This document shows, one piece after another, positions 1 through 12,066 of a stretch of DNA of 64,000 nt; position 1 is the first letter of the stretch, and each line of letters opens with the position of its first letter. Origin of the DNA: Bromus sterilis (taxonomy: Eukaryota > Streptophyta > Magnoliopsida > Poales > Poaceae); the NCBI GenBank assembly GCA_950022295.1, contig OX465600.1:25581282-25645281 (forward strand), written 5' to 3'. The position numbers and the translations under genes are program-made. The notes beneath the pieces are model-generated. The model was not told the origin of the DNA and ran no database searches. It saw only the letters and a list, made by a program, of their open reading frames with translations.

Positions 1-3000
1 ACCCAAAGTGCAAATATCTACTCCATCGATGACAATCTGGCCTTTTGCAGGCTCCACAAGCCTGAAGAATGCCTGGACTAAAGTTGACTTGCCACTGCCG
101 GTCCTTCCCACAACTCCAATCTTTTCTCCACTTCTGATGCTTATCGTAATGCCTTTCAAAATTAGAGGTGTGTTTGATCGATACCTGACCTGTAAAGAAT
201 AGTATTTTGTGATTAACTTCTATCAATCACTTAGAAAATAATGGTTAGAAGAAACACTTGCTAAAGGAAAAATTAACAAAGGAAAAGAAGAAATGCTGAC
301 CTCTAGATCCTTTATGTCAATATCTCCTTGTTGTAGCCAATTTGCCGATGGAAGACAATCTGACACTGCCCATGCTGCCTCAGAAGGAAGAGTACTGTAC
401 TGATTCACCCTCTCCACTGAGACCATATCGTTTTCTAGCATACAACTTACGGAAATTGCAAAGTACACCAAGGAGTTCAGAGAAAGACCGTAGGAAAGGG
501 ACATGCCGACAAATTCTACATCAGAAAAAATAAATATCAATGACGGGATGACCTAATGCATTTGACGATCGCAAGGAACTGAGGAAATTGCAGTTTCCAC
601 CACCCTTAGCTCACTTCGTTGCACAAACCACCATGTTTATAGATTTTTTGCACTTTCCACCAGGTATATGTTTAATTCGTTGCAACCCAGGTTAAATTAC
701 CAATAATGAACATTCAAAGCTAAACTGATATTTTATTGAACAAATGTATTTAGTTTTTATTGCCACATCATCTCTTATAGGTGGACCCATTAGTTAATTT
801 CAGTGTTAAACTCTTTAATCCGAGTGATCAATGTTTTTTGAAAACTATTAGTACTATACCGGCGGTCTTTTGAGAAAAAACACAATTATGATTGTTTTTT
901 AATTAAGGATCCCTAATTGTGGTGTTTTTTTTTGCAATTTAGTCTCTATATTTTGGTGTTTCGAAATGATGTTTGTAATGGCTAAGCATGATGGATAGCA
1001 CAATTCAACGTATTCTGGTCACAATTTTGATATTCTTTTTTATATATCATGTAATGGCTAAGCATGATTGTGTCATGTTTATCATGTGTGACCCGACTAT
1101 CAGTTTTGTTGTTAAAATTGATTAGTGATTATTTAATCTGAAATGCAATGGATTAGACAAAAACCTGGTGGAAAGTGCAAAAAAATTGTAAACCTGGTGG
1201 TTTGTGCAACAAAGTGAGCTAAGGGTGGTGGAAACTGCAATTTCCTCCAAGGAACTATATAGCGCCTCAAAGACAAACATTAAGAAAGTTTGCCCAGTTT
1301 CTATGTTCACCAGTCCAAAATCCTTGCCACCGCACCAAGCAAGCACTTCTTCACTTATGGTAGACAGAACGGCTAGCACCAAACTTTTCTTGTTGGTTAT
1401 AGACTTAAAGTACACCAGAAAAGACTTAGCCCAATCATTAATATATGGTGTGTCGCAATCAACAAGTATTAGGTTGGTTATATATCTCAACTGGTAATTG
1501 TTACTCCTCCATTCCATAATAAGTGTCGTGGTTTTGAACTAAAACCACGACACTTATTGTGGAACGGAGGGAGTACCAACTAGCTACTCCTACTCTACAA
1601 ACATAGCTGTTGCACGAGTTAGTTTATCACAAATATGAATGTGCTACCATTATGTGCGCGAAAAAAATATCCACGTAATTAAACTAAAATAATTATTTTC
1701 TATACAAAATTAATGAAGTTAATTTTTGTGCTAAATGAGTTGACTTGTTCGTTCTTGAGTAACGTGAGTTACAGATTTAGTTTGCTCGGTTCATGGCCCA
1801 TCATCACTTCCTAAGAATCTAGTTTGATGGAATGTCTCCAGTTTACGAATCCGACAACGAATTCAAGAATCTAGTGATTCTGATTCACTGACTCCGGTTT
1901 CGATTTTCGTAGCCTGGTGATTTGGACATACCTTCAGTGATTAATAAGAATTGGCACACGATTTCATTTTCTACAGAATTGATAGGATTCTAGGAAACAA
2001 GTTAATTTAGACCAAGAAAACATATAGATCATGAGGGCCATAAAGTCTACTCTGTCCTATGAAATACAATTCTATAAATACTCAATTAATGGAGACTTAA
2101 TAATACCTTTCTTGATGAAATTGCTAGGCAAACTGATCATGAGAAAAGCAGTTATAGACAACACAAGTGTGCCAATTAGCTCCACGCGAAATCCAAACCA
2201 CTCATTAGCTGCGTAGTTATGGAAGGACATACGCAAGTTCGAATTAATTCTGTCCAAGTTTGTTTGGTAAAATTCATCCTCCTTCCCAAAGCACCTTATA
2301 GTTGGAGCGCCCAAAAAGGTCTCCGTTAAGTGATCAATAACTGGTGCACTTGTAACTCCTTGGAGACGAGTTAGCTCTCGGGATGTTGCAATATAACGAT
2401 TCTGGCACATAAAAAGTTAGAAATCAACTTTCTCATGATTCAGTTAGGGGTTGGTAATATGAAGAATGAGTCCTCTAAGATGTATTGTAGTAGCTGAATT
2501 ATACCCGGTACCAAATATTAAATAGCAGTAGGGGAAGCACTGCTATGGCTGATGGCCAAGCTACTTGGCAGGTGACTGCAATGCTGCTAACCACCGAAAT
2601 GCACATTGATACACCGATACCCACATAAAATGAAAGGGCAGTGTCTAGTTTAGTTTGGTCCGCTGATACCTTCAGAAAGAATACACAAGGGTATAATTCA
2701 ACAAAATACTGTATACATGACCAGTAACAAATAAAATCTATGGCTTCACAAGACATACCCGGCTTAGGATCCTTCCTGAAGGAGTTGTGTCAAAAAATGA
2801 CATTGGAGCTCGTAGAATGCTGTTAAACATCTTGCCGAAGAAGGCCTGGGCTGATTTAAGTCCCAAAAAGGCTATGAAAAGAAGGCTGATAAACTGAAAT
2901 ACAACCGAAGCAGAAACTATTGACGCATAGACACCAAGAAACATGGAAACGTCAAATATGGTGCCTCCTGATGTTTCATATGACAGCCAGTAGTTGCTAG

Positions 3001-4639
3001 CCATTCTGGAGCCCTCTGACAGCACAGATATAGCTAGAATAATCAGAACTCCCCACCAACCCCAAGCCTGTGTGATGTATAGCTTGTACACATGCCAACT
3101 TACTTGGCCAATCTCCTTTTCCTCTTCCTCAATTAGCTTCGAAGAGCCTGCTTCATTGCTTGGAGCGATAGCAGTCATATTGCTGTTTTCTTTAATCGGT
3201 TTGGAGTTAATCGTGGCTTGCAAATTCTCGGTGTTCAGAACATTGTGGCCTTGCACCCCTGGCGCTTCCATGGAATTGTGATGAGCAGCAACAAGAGCTA
3301 AAAAATCAGAACTCGAATCTAGTAAATCGTTGTAGATCCCTGACTGAATGATCGCCCCATTTTTCATTACCTGCATAATGCAGTTCATCTTTGTTATCTG
3401 TCAATAACATCAGCATGGTATCTTTCACATAGTATATGAAGTATGGAAAATGTTGGGTAGAGAAATCTAAAAATAGATTTGAGAAAAATACAAAGAAACC
3501 TTTTAGGGACCAGAGGTATGAACACTAGATTAGTTCTTTCCCTGCTCCCCTGAACCAAAAATGAAAATTTTCTACTGATACTCTGCAATATGTTATTCAC
3601 TTCATTTCTAAAAAGAATATATATCTACTCTATTTACTCCAAAAGTAATACATACAGTTGAAAAATGGAACTTACGAATATAGTATCCACATTTTGTAAG
3701 AAATCCACTTGGTGAGTAACAAGCAAAACAGTCTTATTCTTGAGTAGGCCCTTGAGACATTCCTGCAAAAGAAAGACTAACTGTTGGTGCTACTTAAAAA
3801 TTGGCTAAGATACTAGCCATATTCTAGTCATAGCCCTATACTTATTCACACAGACCTCTCTTTCTTTTCGCACTGCTGCGGTGGTGAGAAAGCTAAATAA
3901 ATAGCATTAGAAAAATCAAGTAGGTTGTTACTACACGTTGTTAACGAATTCCATGTGTCGTCATGAAATGGAAAACCTTATTAAATACTATACTACTCCC
4001 TCCGATCCATAATAAGTGTCGCTCATCTAGTACAAAGTTTGTACTAGCTTAGTACAAAATTTGCGACACTTATTATGGATCGGAGAGAGTACTAGTTTGG
4101 TGTACAAGGCTCCTTTTAGTTTGTAAATTGATAGATTATCCAAAGAAAGAAAGCAACAGAAAAAAATGCAGGATAAATTACTCAAAAAAAGGAAGTAATG
4201 CATGAGAAAAATATAATTGTCGGTTGTTTTCCTTTTGAGAAACTAGAAAAAAAATAAAAATAGTAGAATGGTACACTATTAGGCCCTTCTTGGATTGAGT
4301 GTATATCTGTGTGTTGCCCGGTATTCTGATTAAAAGTTGAGCTAAATACTGGGAAGCCCACAAAAAATACACTCAATCCAAGGGCCAAGTAAGATCCGAA
4401 ATATGGTCTACATAACTACAAAAGCACTTTGATTTCTTGTTGTAATATTGCTTTTGAGTACAAACGGAAACAGAAACAGTGTTAAATATACCTACAGGCT
4501 ACAGCAATCTTATCATACCTCCTGTATAAATTATATATTGGGCATTTTTTTAAAGATACCCTAGAAGTTTTGCATGAATACCACTACAAAATATTGAAGT
4601 CTCTAAACCTCTGGGGAACGTGGGGGTGAGGTTTTGGTG

Positions 4640-4697
<58 letters not shown>

Positions 4698-7600
4698 TTC
4701 CAAATTCATCAATAAAATATTTATTCTCCACAAAGAATATCAGGTACAAAATGACAAGCTGTATAGATTGCATGGATTTGAAATGTTTCCCTCTGTCCAT
4801 TAGTATTAAAAGAGAAAGAGAGGCTCAAAAGAAAAAACAGGCAAAAGCATTCAAGCAACCACAAACTTACCCATGATTAATGAGATATTTCTGAGAAAAA
4901 TCAAGAGATTTGAAAGAACAAAATAAAAAAATAGATATTTGGCCGGTATCGACAAAATTATAATTCAAGGGCCAAATGCAGCATCCTTTTTTGTTCAGAA
5001 TTTCTTTCTGAATCTTATACAAGAATGACAAGCTATTAGATGTATATTCCAAGTATGCACCATTTATCAAAAATTTCTCAAGATCTCAGTTTCCATATCT
5101 GAACATTTTCTAAAGCATCTATATGTGGCAGCTGGTATGACACTTTCTCATATGGAAAAATCTTTCTTTCAGGAGATTTCCGTGCACATTTAAAATTGTG
5201 TTTCTTTTGCATTTACCCTCTATTCAGCCAACTATTTGAATTGCAAAACAGTACATGAATAGAAAAATGACGTAAGGCAATAAGATTTCTACCTTAAAGA
5301 TAGTTGAGCCAGTATGAGCATCAACTGCACTAAATATGTCATCAAGAAGATATATATCACAATCTTGATAAACTGCTCTGGCTAACTGGATTCGTTGTTT
5401 CTGGCCACCACTTAGGTTGATCCCACGCTCTCCTATTTCAGTCTGGTCGCCAAACTCCATCATTTCTAAATCTTTTTGTAAGCAACAAGCATGAATGACT
5501 TTCTCATATGTCTCCGGATGCATTGGCTGTCCAAACAAAATGTTATCTTGAATGGTTCCATTCCGGATCCAAGCTGTCTGAGTGACACATGCCGTGGTCC
5601 CATATATGTTAACCTATATTGAAGACAAAATTCAAATAAGACAAATGCAGGCGAGGCGGAGTAATTAAACTAATTTAAAAATCATAGTGGTGCTGCTAGG
5701 TGTGTGCTTTGTGCATGTATTTCGTCTAAAACAGAGGCGGATAGGATAAGGGCTATATTTGAGGATGGACTAGTTCTAGAGATTAGATAAGCTCTACATT
5801 ATCAATGTATTAACTCCACGATGTGTTCCTCCTGACCTGAATGCTGAAATCATCATCTGCAAAGCATGACGAAGTGCAAAGAAAATGACAGGCTCTGCTA
5901 GTAGAGCTAATTACTATCAGTATGCTGATTTTTCCTAGAACAAACATGCACGCTGTTCTGCTGAGCGGCTACAACATTTCCCGTTTACGGTTTCAAATTG
6001 AGCTGCAGGCGACGTCTATTTGTACAGATCTTATCTGCAAACTTAGAACAAATACAGAGAAAGAGTGTGTCCAAAGTGTCCTCTTAAGTTGTACTGCAAT
6101 TTTCCACTGTCCAACGATTTTGCACAGCCTGCTTGGATTCGTACGCTTTACGACAAGGACCATCTGATTTTTCATTTGGCCACGGATTTCTAACGGACAG
6201 CGACTCAGGTCTACGCCCTGCCTGTTAGTTTGATTCTTGGTTATCATATTCATATTATCTGTTTGATTCTTCCCGGCAGGCGACAGATATAGAAAAGTAC
6301 TTGAGTGATGTAGACCAAGAAACAGGCGACAGAGTACAGGAGCAGGCGACAACTTTCAGCGTCCACATTACGGGTCAAGCAAGTTTGCATAGGATGCATC
6401 GGAAACTCACGGGTCAAGTCTTTGGACAGATCGACTTCTAATCTACATATCAAATTGGTCGGATACCGCGAGAAGGTGGCGCCAACACGCAGGGGAAAAG
6501 ACATCAGATCGAAATGCTGTACTAAATTACCTTTTCCCGTTGGGGGAAAGGAAGAGCCGCCCTCGGTTGAGAACTGCCGTCCGCCGCCGGAGCATTGGGG
6601 TTTGGGCAGGGCTGGGTTAGGGGGGACGCCGGGTTGGGGGAGGGGGTTGGGGTGGGGGTCGAATGGGGACGTCCGACAGTCAAAATGTAACCCAAAATTT
6701 TGTTTTTTGAAGTCACATTTAAAAAATGAAAAACCAGCTAGAAGTTTTAAAACTTTTTTTGGGTAGAAATTTTAAAAATATAAAAACACTATAAATTGAG
6801 AATTACAAAAAACTCCTATTGATCTTTTTCTAAAACAGGAGAAGGATCCCGAAGGACTAGGAAGCATCACATTAATTATGTAAGGACCCTTCAAGAAAAG
6901 AAATTTATAACTCAATCCAATTTTTTTGCAAGAACGGCCTTGAACAAGAGCTGGGAAACACGACACGGTCCTATTTCTCCGAGGCAGCGACATCGCTCAG
7001 GGTGAAACCACTTGGGGTAAAACCTTCGCCACCAACTCCTCGCCAAGCACGTCAAGATGTGGATGTCAAGTCATTGTTGGGTACCTGCCTCCCATCAGGT
7101 TTCAAAGTCAAGAAAAATAGATGGAGGTGAAGTATCGATGCGTCGACAATCCCAAAGGCCTCCTTTCGATCAAAACGATCGACGATGGAGTGGACAAAGT
7201 TGACAGACAGCTTTCAATGCACAATGGTACCAGAGGGCACCTAAGCTTTCCCACAAAGCATCGCAGGGAATAATCCCCAAACCATGTGTCTGCTTTTTCT
7301 TTGGAATCTTGATAAAAAAAAACTTCTCCAACGCGATAGCTAAATAGTGGAGATCTCAATGAAAAAAATCTAATTAATACAAAATTCTTTCATAATAAGA
7401 AGATCTCAATAGCTAAATGCAAGTTGCTTGAAAACTTTTGAGGGATAGTCGAGGTAGGGTTAGATCGGCGGTGGTGGTTCGTGTTACAGTTACTAAGAAT
7501 GAATCACTGTAGCAGGTCCTTTTTTGTGTGTTTATGGGCTGTGTGTATCAGAAATGTCTTCCGAACATTTCATTGTTGCAGAGGCCAGGTATAATTGCTA

Positions 7601-9968
7601 TTTTTACGATATTAATATTTTTTTTCGAAAAGGGTTAGCACGACGGTGGGCAACGATGGGGGTGGGAGCGGCAAGGCAAAAACAATATTGTTGTGGACCG
7701 CGAACGGCGGAGGTAGGCGACCTGGCTGGTGGTATGTGGGGCATATCAAGTGGCGGCTATGGAGAAGATCTGGTTGGAGGTTGAAGAAGGAATCCCGTGC
7801 GTTCGTTTCGTATCCAACGACAGAAATCGATTGACTCAATTTTATTTTTTAGGCGTCTGACATCTAGCCACGTCCTAAAAAGAGAATACATGATTGCAAT
7901 ACCTTGGACTCACCTTGCCGGAAACCTTGTGCATCTCTCCCATGATGCACGACAGCAGCGACGATTTGCCGGACCCAACCGCTCCGACCACCGCCGCCAG
8001 CTCCCCCTTCCTAACCTCCACCTCGATCCCTTTCAGCACCGGCTCCTCCCCTCCGCCATCCTTCTCCTCTCCCTGGACGTCCCATGCGAACGCTCCGCAG
8101 TGCACCTTCACGGCCACCTCATCCCCGGCGGTGCTACCGCCAAGACGCTCCACCGCCGTGCTGTCGATCTCGGCGTCCGACAGGAACTTGTCCAGCCTTC
8201 CGAGCGACACGAACGCCTGCATGGACGTCACGATCGTCTGCGGGAAGTTGCTCATGGGGCCTTCCAGCATGCGGAAGAAGGCGGTGGCCGTGAACACTTT
8301 GCCAGCGTTGAGCTCCCCTCCGGCGGCGAGGTACGTCCCGAACACGAGCACCGTCATGGCGATGGGCCCGCTGGAGTACACCACGTTGGTGGCGCACACG
8401 AAGAGTATCACCTTCTTCAGCCACCCCACTTCGGCCCGCCGGAGCTCCCACACCTTGCCGCCGAAGGTCTCCTCCCACGCCTGCAGCTTGATGACGCGCA
8501 TGTGGCCGAGCATCTCCGTCAGGGCCTTGACCCGGCTGTCGCGGGCGCCGAAGAACTTGAACTGGTAGGTCAGGTTGAGCTTGTTGGCGAACGCGGTGAC
8601 CACGATGACGGCGGCGATCACGGCGAGCGTCATGAGCACGGCGGGGCCGAGGGACGCGTACAGGAGGAGCAGCGCCACCGCGATCTGCAGCGGCATCAGC
8701 CACAGGCCGTGCAGCCCGTGCATGGCGCCGGACACCATCGAGGCGTCCACCTGCATGTAGTTCACGATGGCGCCGGCGCCGTGCGCGCGCGCCGCGCCGG
8801 TGGACAGCCGCAGCGACTTGCGGTACAGCGCCGTGAGCAGCGCGCCGCGGATGCGCATGCCCAGGAGCTGGCCCTGGAAGTTGTAGTGGTGCGACGCCAG
8901 CGTCTGGACCGCCTTGCCGGCGATCAGGATGGCGACGAGCCGGAGGCCCTCCCACGGCGTGCCGCCGAGGCGGATGAACTCGACGAACCGGTCGATGAGC
9001 GACGGGCCGACGTACATGGCCGCGAGCTGCACGAGGCCGAGCGCCGCGATGAGCATGAACTGTGGCCAGAAGGACATACAGAGCGCGACGCCAAGCGGGC
9101 TCCGGCACCCCCGCTCTGCCGCCGGCCAGTTGGACGCGAGCAGAGCGTAGGCAGACTCGGCACGGTGGTCCAGCGACACCGGCGGGACGTCAACGTCGGC
9201 GAGGGACCCGTTGGCGTGCCCCTTGGACACGAGCTGGTTGACCCAGCTGAAGGTCGCGCGCGAGAGGAACGACGCGGTGACGTACGGCGTCGCCGCGGCC
9301 TCGCCGTGGTTCTGGTCCTGCTCGGCCTCTTCATCGCTCGCCGTGCAGGTGGTGATGGCCACGTAGGCGAGAGGAAGCGAGACGAGCAGGCCGGCGAAGG
9401 CGAGGACGTCGTCGGGGAAGAGCGGTGAGCCGTCGGCGCAGCGGACGGCCGCGGAGGCGGAGAACAGCGCGGCGCCGAAGGCGGTGGCGATCCAAAACAC
9501 GCGGAGGTGCCAAGGATGAGCCGCGGAGGCTGGTTTCGCCGAGGCGAACACGGTCCATGCGGCCGCGGTGTGAGCGGCGGAGTGCGCGGCGAGGAAGGCG
9601 CACTCCACGACGCGCCACGGCTTCGCGCCTGCCGCTGCCGGCAGGAGGAAGATGGCGAGCGCGAGGAGGACGGCGGACGCCACGGCAAGGACCGCGGACG
9701 CACCGAGCGCGGCGGCGTGGCGGAACGGTGGGGTCGACGTCGGTGGAGGAAGCAGCGGTTCCTTTTCAGGAGACGCGCCGTCGGCGCCACGGCGGCGGAG
9801 GAGGGCGAGGAGGAGCGAGGCGGCGAGGAAGAGGAGGTCGAGGGCGCCGAGGAGCGCGCGCTGCGGGCACGGCGAGAGGAGGAGGAACGCGAGGGCGCCG
9901 GCGAAGGAGCCGGACGGCGGCGAGCACTCGGTAGTGGTCAGCCACCACGGGAGCTCCGCTGCTCCCAT
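1..9968 (-). CDS. ABCC4: ABC transporter subfamily C (MRP-type), ABCC4/ABCC14-like, 3' end outside the window
   Basis: Full-size ATP-driven exporter of conjugates and organic anions in the vacuolar or plasma membrane; Arabidopsis ABCC4 is linked to folate/antifolate transport. Predicted exons in transcription order: 9968-7914, 5613-5293, 3762-3676, 3370-2759, 2669-2505, 2401-2107, 515-301, 189-1. All have GT/AG borders and joining phase, giving 1313 codons; family members have about 1480-1500, so the end of NBD2 is missing at the left edge. The ATG at 9968 gives the N-terminus MGAAELPWW, and the nearby LSPCPQR motif is typical of this clade. NBD1: Walker A GAVGSGKSS (K668), signature LSGGQ (752-756), Walker B DIYLLDD (771-777), H-loop VTHQ (H809). 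NBD2: Walker A GRTGSGKST (K1284). Exon 1 (TMD0, TMD1) is very GC-rich and the later exons are AT-rich, a usual grass gradient. Family assignment is secure. The choice of the ABCC4 clade is inference, and the symbol is by similarity only. Confidence 0.93.
581..1247. mobile_element. MULE-type MITE with 9-bp target duplication, in an ABCC intron
   Basis: The ends form a long inverted repeat of about 85-95 bp, starting GAGGAAATTGCAGTTTCCAC on the left and running inverted to GTGGAAACTGCAATTTCCTC on the right. It is flanked by the perfect 9-bp direct repeat CAAGGAACT at 572-580 and 1248-1256. A 9-bp duplication and long TIRs are the hallmark of Mutator-like elements. The 667-bp interior is AT-rich and shows no transposase, so the element is non-autonomous. 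It lies in the intron between the 515-301 and 2401-2107 exons of the ABC transporter. Confidence 0.85.
1504..1573. mobile_element. Stowaway-type MITE (70 bp)
   Basis: A near-perfect foldback: CTCCTCCATTCCATAATAAG on the left pairs with the inverted CTCCCTCCGTTCCACAATAA on the right, and TA dinucleotides flank both ends (1502-1503 and 1574-1575). The TIR resembles the Stowaway/mariner CTCCCTCCGT consensus of grasses. Located in the same ABC-transporter intron as the MULE-MITE. Confidence 0.85.
3996..4089. mobile_element. Stowaway-type MITE (94 bp)
   Basis: Terminal inverted repeats start CTCCCTCCGATCCATAATAA on the left and, inverted, CTCTCTCCGATCCATAATAA on the right. They are flanked by TA (3994-3995 and 4090-4091). 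The whole element can fold back on itself. It lies in the intron between the 5613-5293 and 3762-3676 exons of the ABC transporter. Confidence 0.88.
4645..4694. repeat. (AT)25 microsatellite
   Basis: Fifty bases of uninterrupted AT dinucleotide in the second ABC-transporter intron. It is likely polymorphic in length. The tyrosine/isoleucine-repeat reading frames across it are artefacts. Confidence 0.97.
5614..7913 (-). other. Intron 1 of the ABC transporter (2.3 kb), no gene inside
   Basis: The donor GTGAGT lies immediately after codon 685 and the acceptor AG immediately before the VNIYGTT exon. The intron is long for this family. It holds a G-rich tract (6600-6660) and a stretch at about 6930-7360 that looks repetitive but could not be classified. 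No open frame resembles a known protein. Confidence 0.8.
6600..6660 (+). other. G-rich tract with G-quadruplex potential
   Basis: About 60 bases contain many runs of three to six guanines separated by short loops, on the plus strand. The ABC transporter is transcribed from the minus strand, so its pre-mRNA is C-rich here and the G-runs lie on the non-template-like DNA strand opposite the transcript sequence. The quadruplex is inferred from motif density only. Confidence 0.55.
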
Positions 9969-10173
9969 CTTGCACCAAGGATCCTTCTTCGTTTGAGAGG
10001 TGTTGGACCGGAGTATGATGAGTGAGTCTGTGAGTGAATCTAGGAGGAATCGGAGCACGGCCGGCGCTCCGGCCGGCGGGGCGGGACTCCATTGACCGGG
10101 CACGGTCAACCGCGTTTTTTTTAAGAAACTTTGCTATGCTTTATTGATCGAAGTTCAACTATCACATTAACTA

Positions 10174-10428
10174 CTCCCTTCGTCCCTGAAAAAGTGTACT
10201 TTCAATTTTTTTAATTCAAACTATTTTAAATTTTAAATGAATTTACGCAAAATATAATAATACTTATGAAACCAAATAATTATATAATTACAATAAACTT
10301 CATAATGAATCTAATGAAACTAATTTGGTTGTATAAATATTGATGTATTTTTATATAATCATGGTCAAAGTTATAAAATTTTAATTTCCAACAAAATTGA
10401 AAATACACTCTTTTAAGGACGGAGGGAG
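10174..10428. mobile_element. Stowaway-like MITE (255 bp) upstream of the ABC transporter
   Basis: The left end CTCCCTTCGTCCCTGAAAAA pairs with the inverted right end CTCCCTCCGTCCTTAAAAGA. TA flanks both sides (10172-10173 and 10429-10430). The interior is AT-rich. It lies 206 bp upstream of the ABC transporter start codon, in the probable promoter region. Confidence 0.85.
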
Positions 10429-10559
10429 TAGCTAAGTGCCCTTGCTAGTTAAAATTTTGATTAAAAAAATCAGATTTGCTAGATAAGAATTAGCTATATC
10501 ACATCTAAATCTTTCATCGTATGAGCAAATGCTTTAATTTTCACGCAAATTTGCTATCA

Positions 10560-10830
10560 TCCACGCCGCACATAGTTTCCGTCTTTGAGAGGCACACCTC
10601 TTACCTCTTAAAAGGAGAAAAATGCATTTTTTTCTTTTCTTTTGAGATGTACGTTCGTGCCTTTTGGGGAGGTACATGTTTACTTTTACGAAAACACATT
10701 TCGTGCCTCTCGAAAAAGAAGAAAAAACACGTTTTTGAGAGATACGATCTTGCCTTTCGCAAAGGTACATGTTTGCTTTCGCAAGAGGCATACTTCGTGC
10801 CTCTAGAAAAGGAAAAAAAGTGTTTAGGAT
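10560..10830. repeat. Degenerate minisatellite-like repeat
   Basis: Variants of GTGCCTCTCGAAAAAG and of TTGCCTTTCGCAAAGG recur every 30-60 bases. Similar purine-run/CGTGCCTC repeats are common in grass intergenic DNA. No terminal structure could be fixed, so the element class is unknown. Confidence 0.5.
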
Positions 10831-12066
10831 CTCATGGATAGGAGGTGGACCGCCCACGCGCCCGCTCGTGTCAGCCCCAGAACCGCGTGGCAACCAAACG
10901 GGCATCAACTACCCTCCTCCACGCGACATTGACAGTTCTTTTTTAATAGGGTCGCCCCCATCAGTCCCCATCCCTCTCATATCAGCCCCCATCGTGATCC
11001 CTAACTCATCGGCAGCGCAACCACCATGTCGAATAACAACGAGGCCGAATCATCGCTGGGACGTCGCCGCCGCAACCGCAGGGGCCGCGTCAACATTGGC
11101 AAGGAGGAGGTTGTCTGGTTCTGGCAGAACGATACCCAGTGTCGTGGGCCGATGTCCATCTACCCCACGACTAGCACTTGAGCCCCATGAAAGTGTCGGT
11201 GTCTCCAAAAGAGGTGGTGGACGCCTACGGGTGGTGTGGTCTGCACCGCTGCCACGGGACACAACTCCAAGGCAGCGTAGCCTCGAGATCCAGGACTCAT
11301 CGCCACCGCCACCGTGGACCGTGAAGGCCGAGCGCGCCCCGTCCCCACGCCACCGACATTTGTGCCGGATAGCCATGATGACGCCGCCTACAAAGCCGCC
11401 CTCGAGGAGTTGGCGAGGAGGCCAGGCAGTGCCTGGCCCCCATGGACCTCATCAGCATGACATCAGTGCAGCCTGACGCCGCCGTCTACGCGCACCCGCC
11501 GCCTACCATGACACCGGTCACTACCGCCGTTGTGGACTTTTGATGTGCCGCCCTCCGCCTTCTTAGCGTCGTCGCCTCTCCGTAGTAGGGCTGCTGACCC
11601 AATGGCGTGCCGTGGTCGCCGCCACCCTTCATCGACCTCTCTGACGACGACGACGTGACTAGAATTCCACTTTTGTAGGACTGGAGGCGAGTGCCAGTAG
11701 TAGTAGTATGATGCCCTTTATTTATTTTAACGTATAATTAAGTTTGTATGAACTTTTAAAAAAGTATATACTTTTAATTATTTTTTTGCATCTCGATCTA
11801 CCATTGAGCATTACGCGACCAAAACGAACATGATGCAGATATTGGATCCACCGAAACAACCCGACAAACCGATAAAAATCAAACCAAATTTGGATCCGTT
11901 TGGGTTTCTTCCGTATTTGATACGGCTGGCCCGAGCCCGAGTCGAACAAAAACTCTGGACTCGCAAAACACAAAACAGCCCTCGCCGATCCCCTCTTCAG
12001 CAAAAGCATCCCCCACCGGCCGCCGCATCGAGTTCGAGGGCCGCAAAAGAGCGGCGGCGGGCGGAG
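10831..12066. other. Intergenic region and 5' leader of the exoribonuclease gene
   Basis: This 1.2-kb stretch separates the divergently transcribed ABC transporter and XRN4 genes. The GC-rich part at 10850-11690 holds only short broken frames. The part at 11700-11830 is AT-rich. The last 100 bases before 12067 are GC-rich and look like a 5' UTR. No promoter element could be assigned with confidence. Confidence 0.5.
11026..11181 (+). other. Short open frame of unknown nature (51 codons)
   Basis: ATG in a good context (ACCATGTC) opens a 51-codon frame with an RRRRNRRGR basic patch and a WFWQND motif, closed by TGA. The composition suggests a decayed gene fragment rather than a working gene, and no family is recognised. 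Downstream frames are broken by several stops. Confidence 0.2.

Noticed and set aside
4634..4876. Frames with YIYIYIYI repeats
   Set aside because: Translation of the (AT)25 microsatellite.
7797..9428. Long plus-strand open frame (543 codons) opposite ABC-transporter exon 1, plus others at 9425-10025
   Set aside because: They are mirror frames of a GC-rich exon with strong third-position G/C bias, are very rich in R/H/E/G and have no domain, while the minus strand has clear ABCC homology and splice sites.
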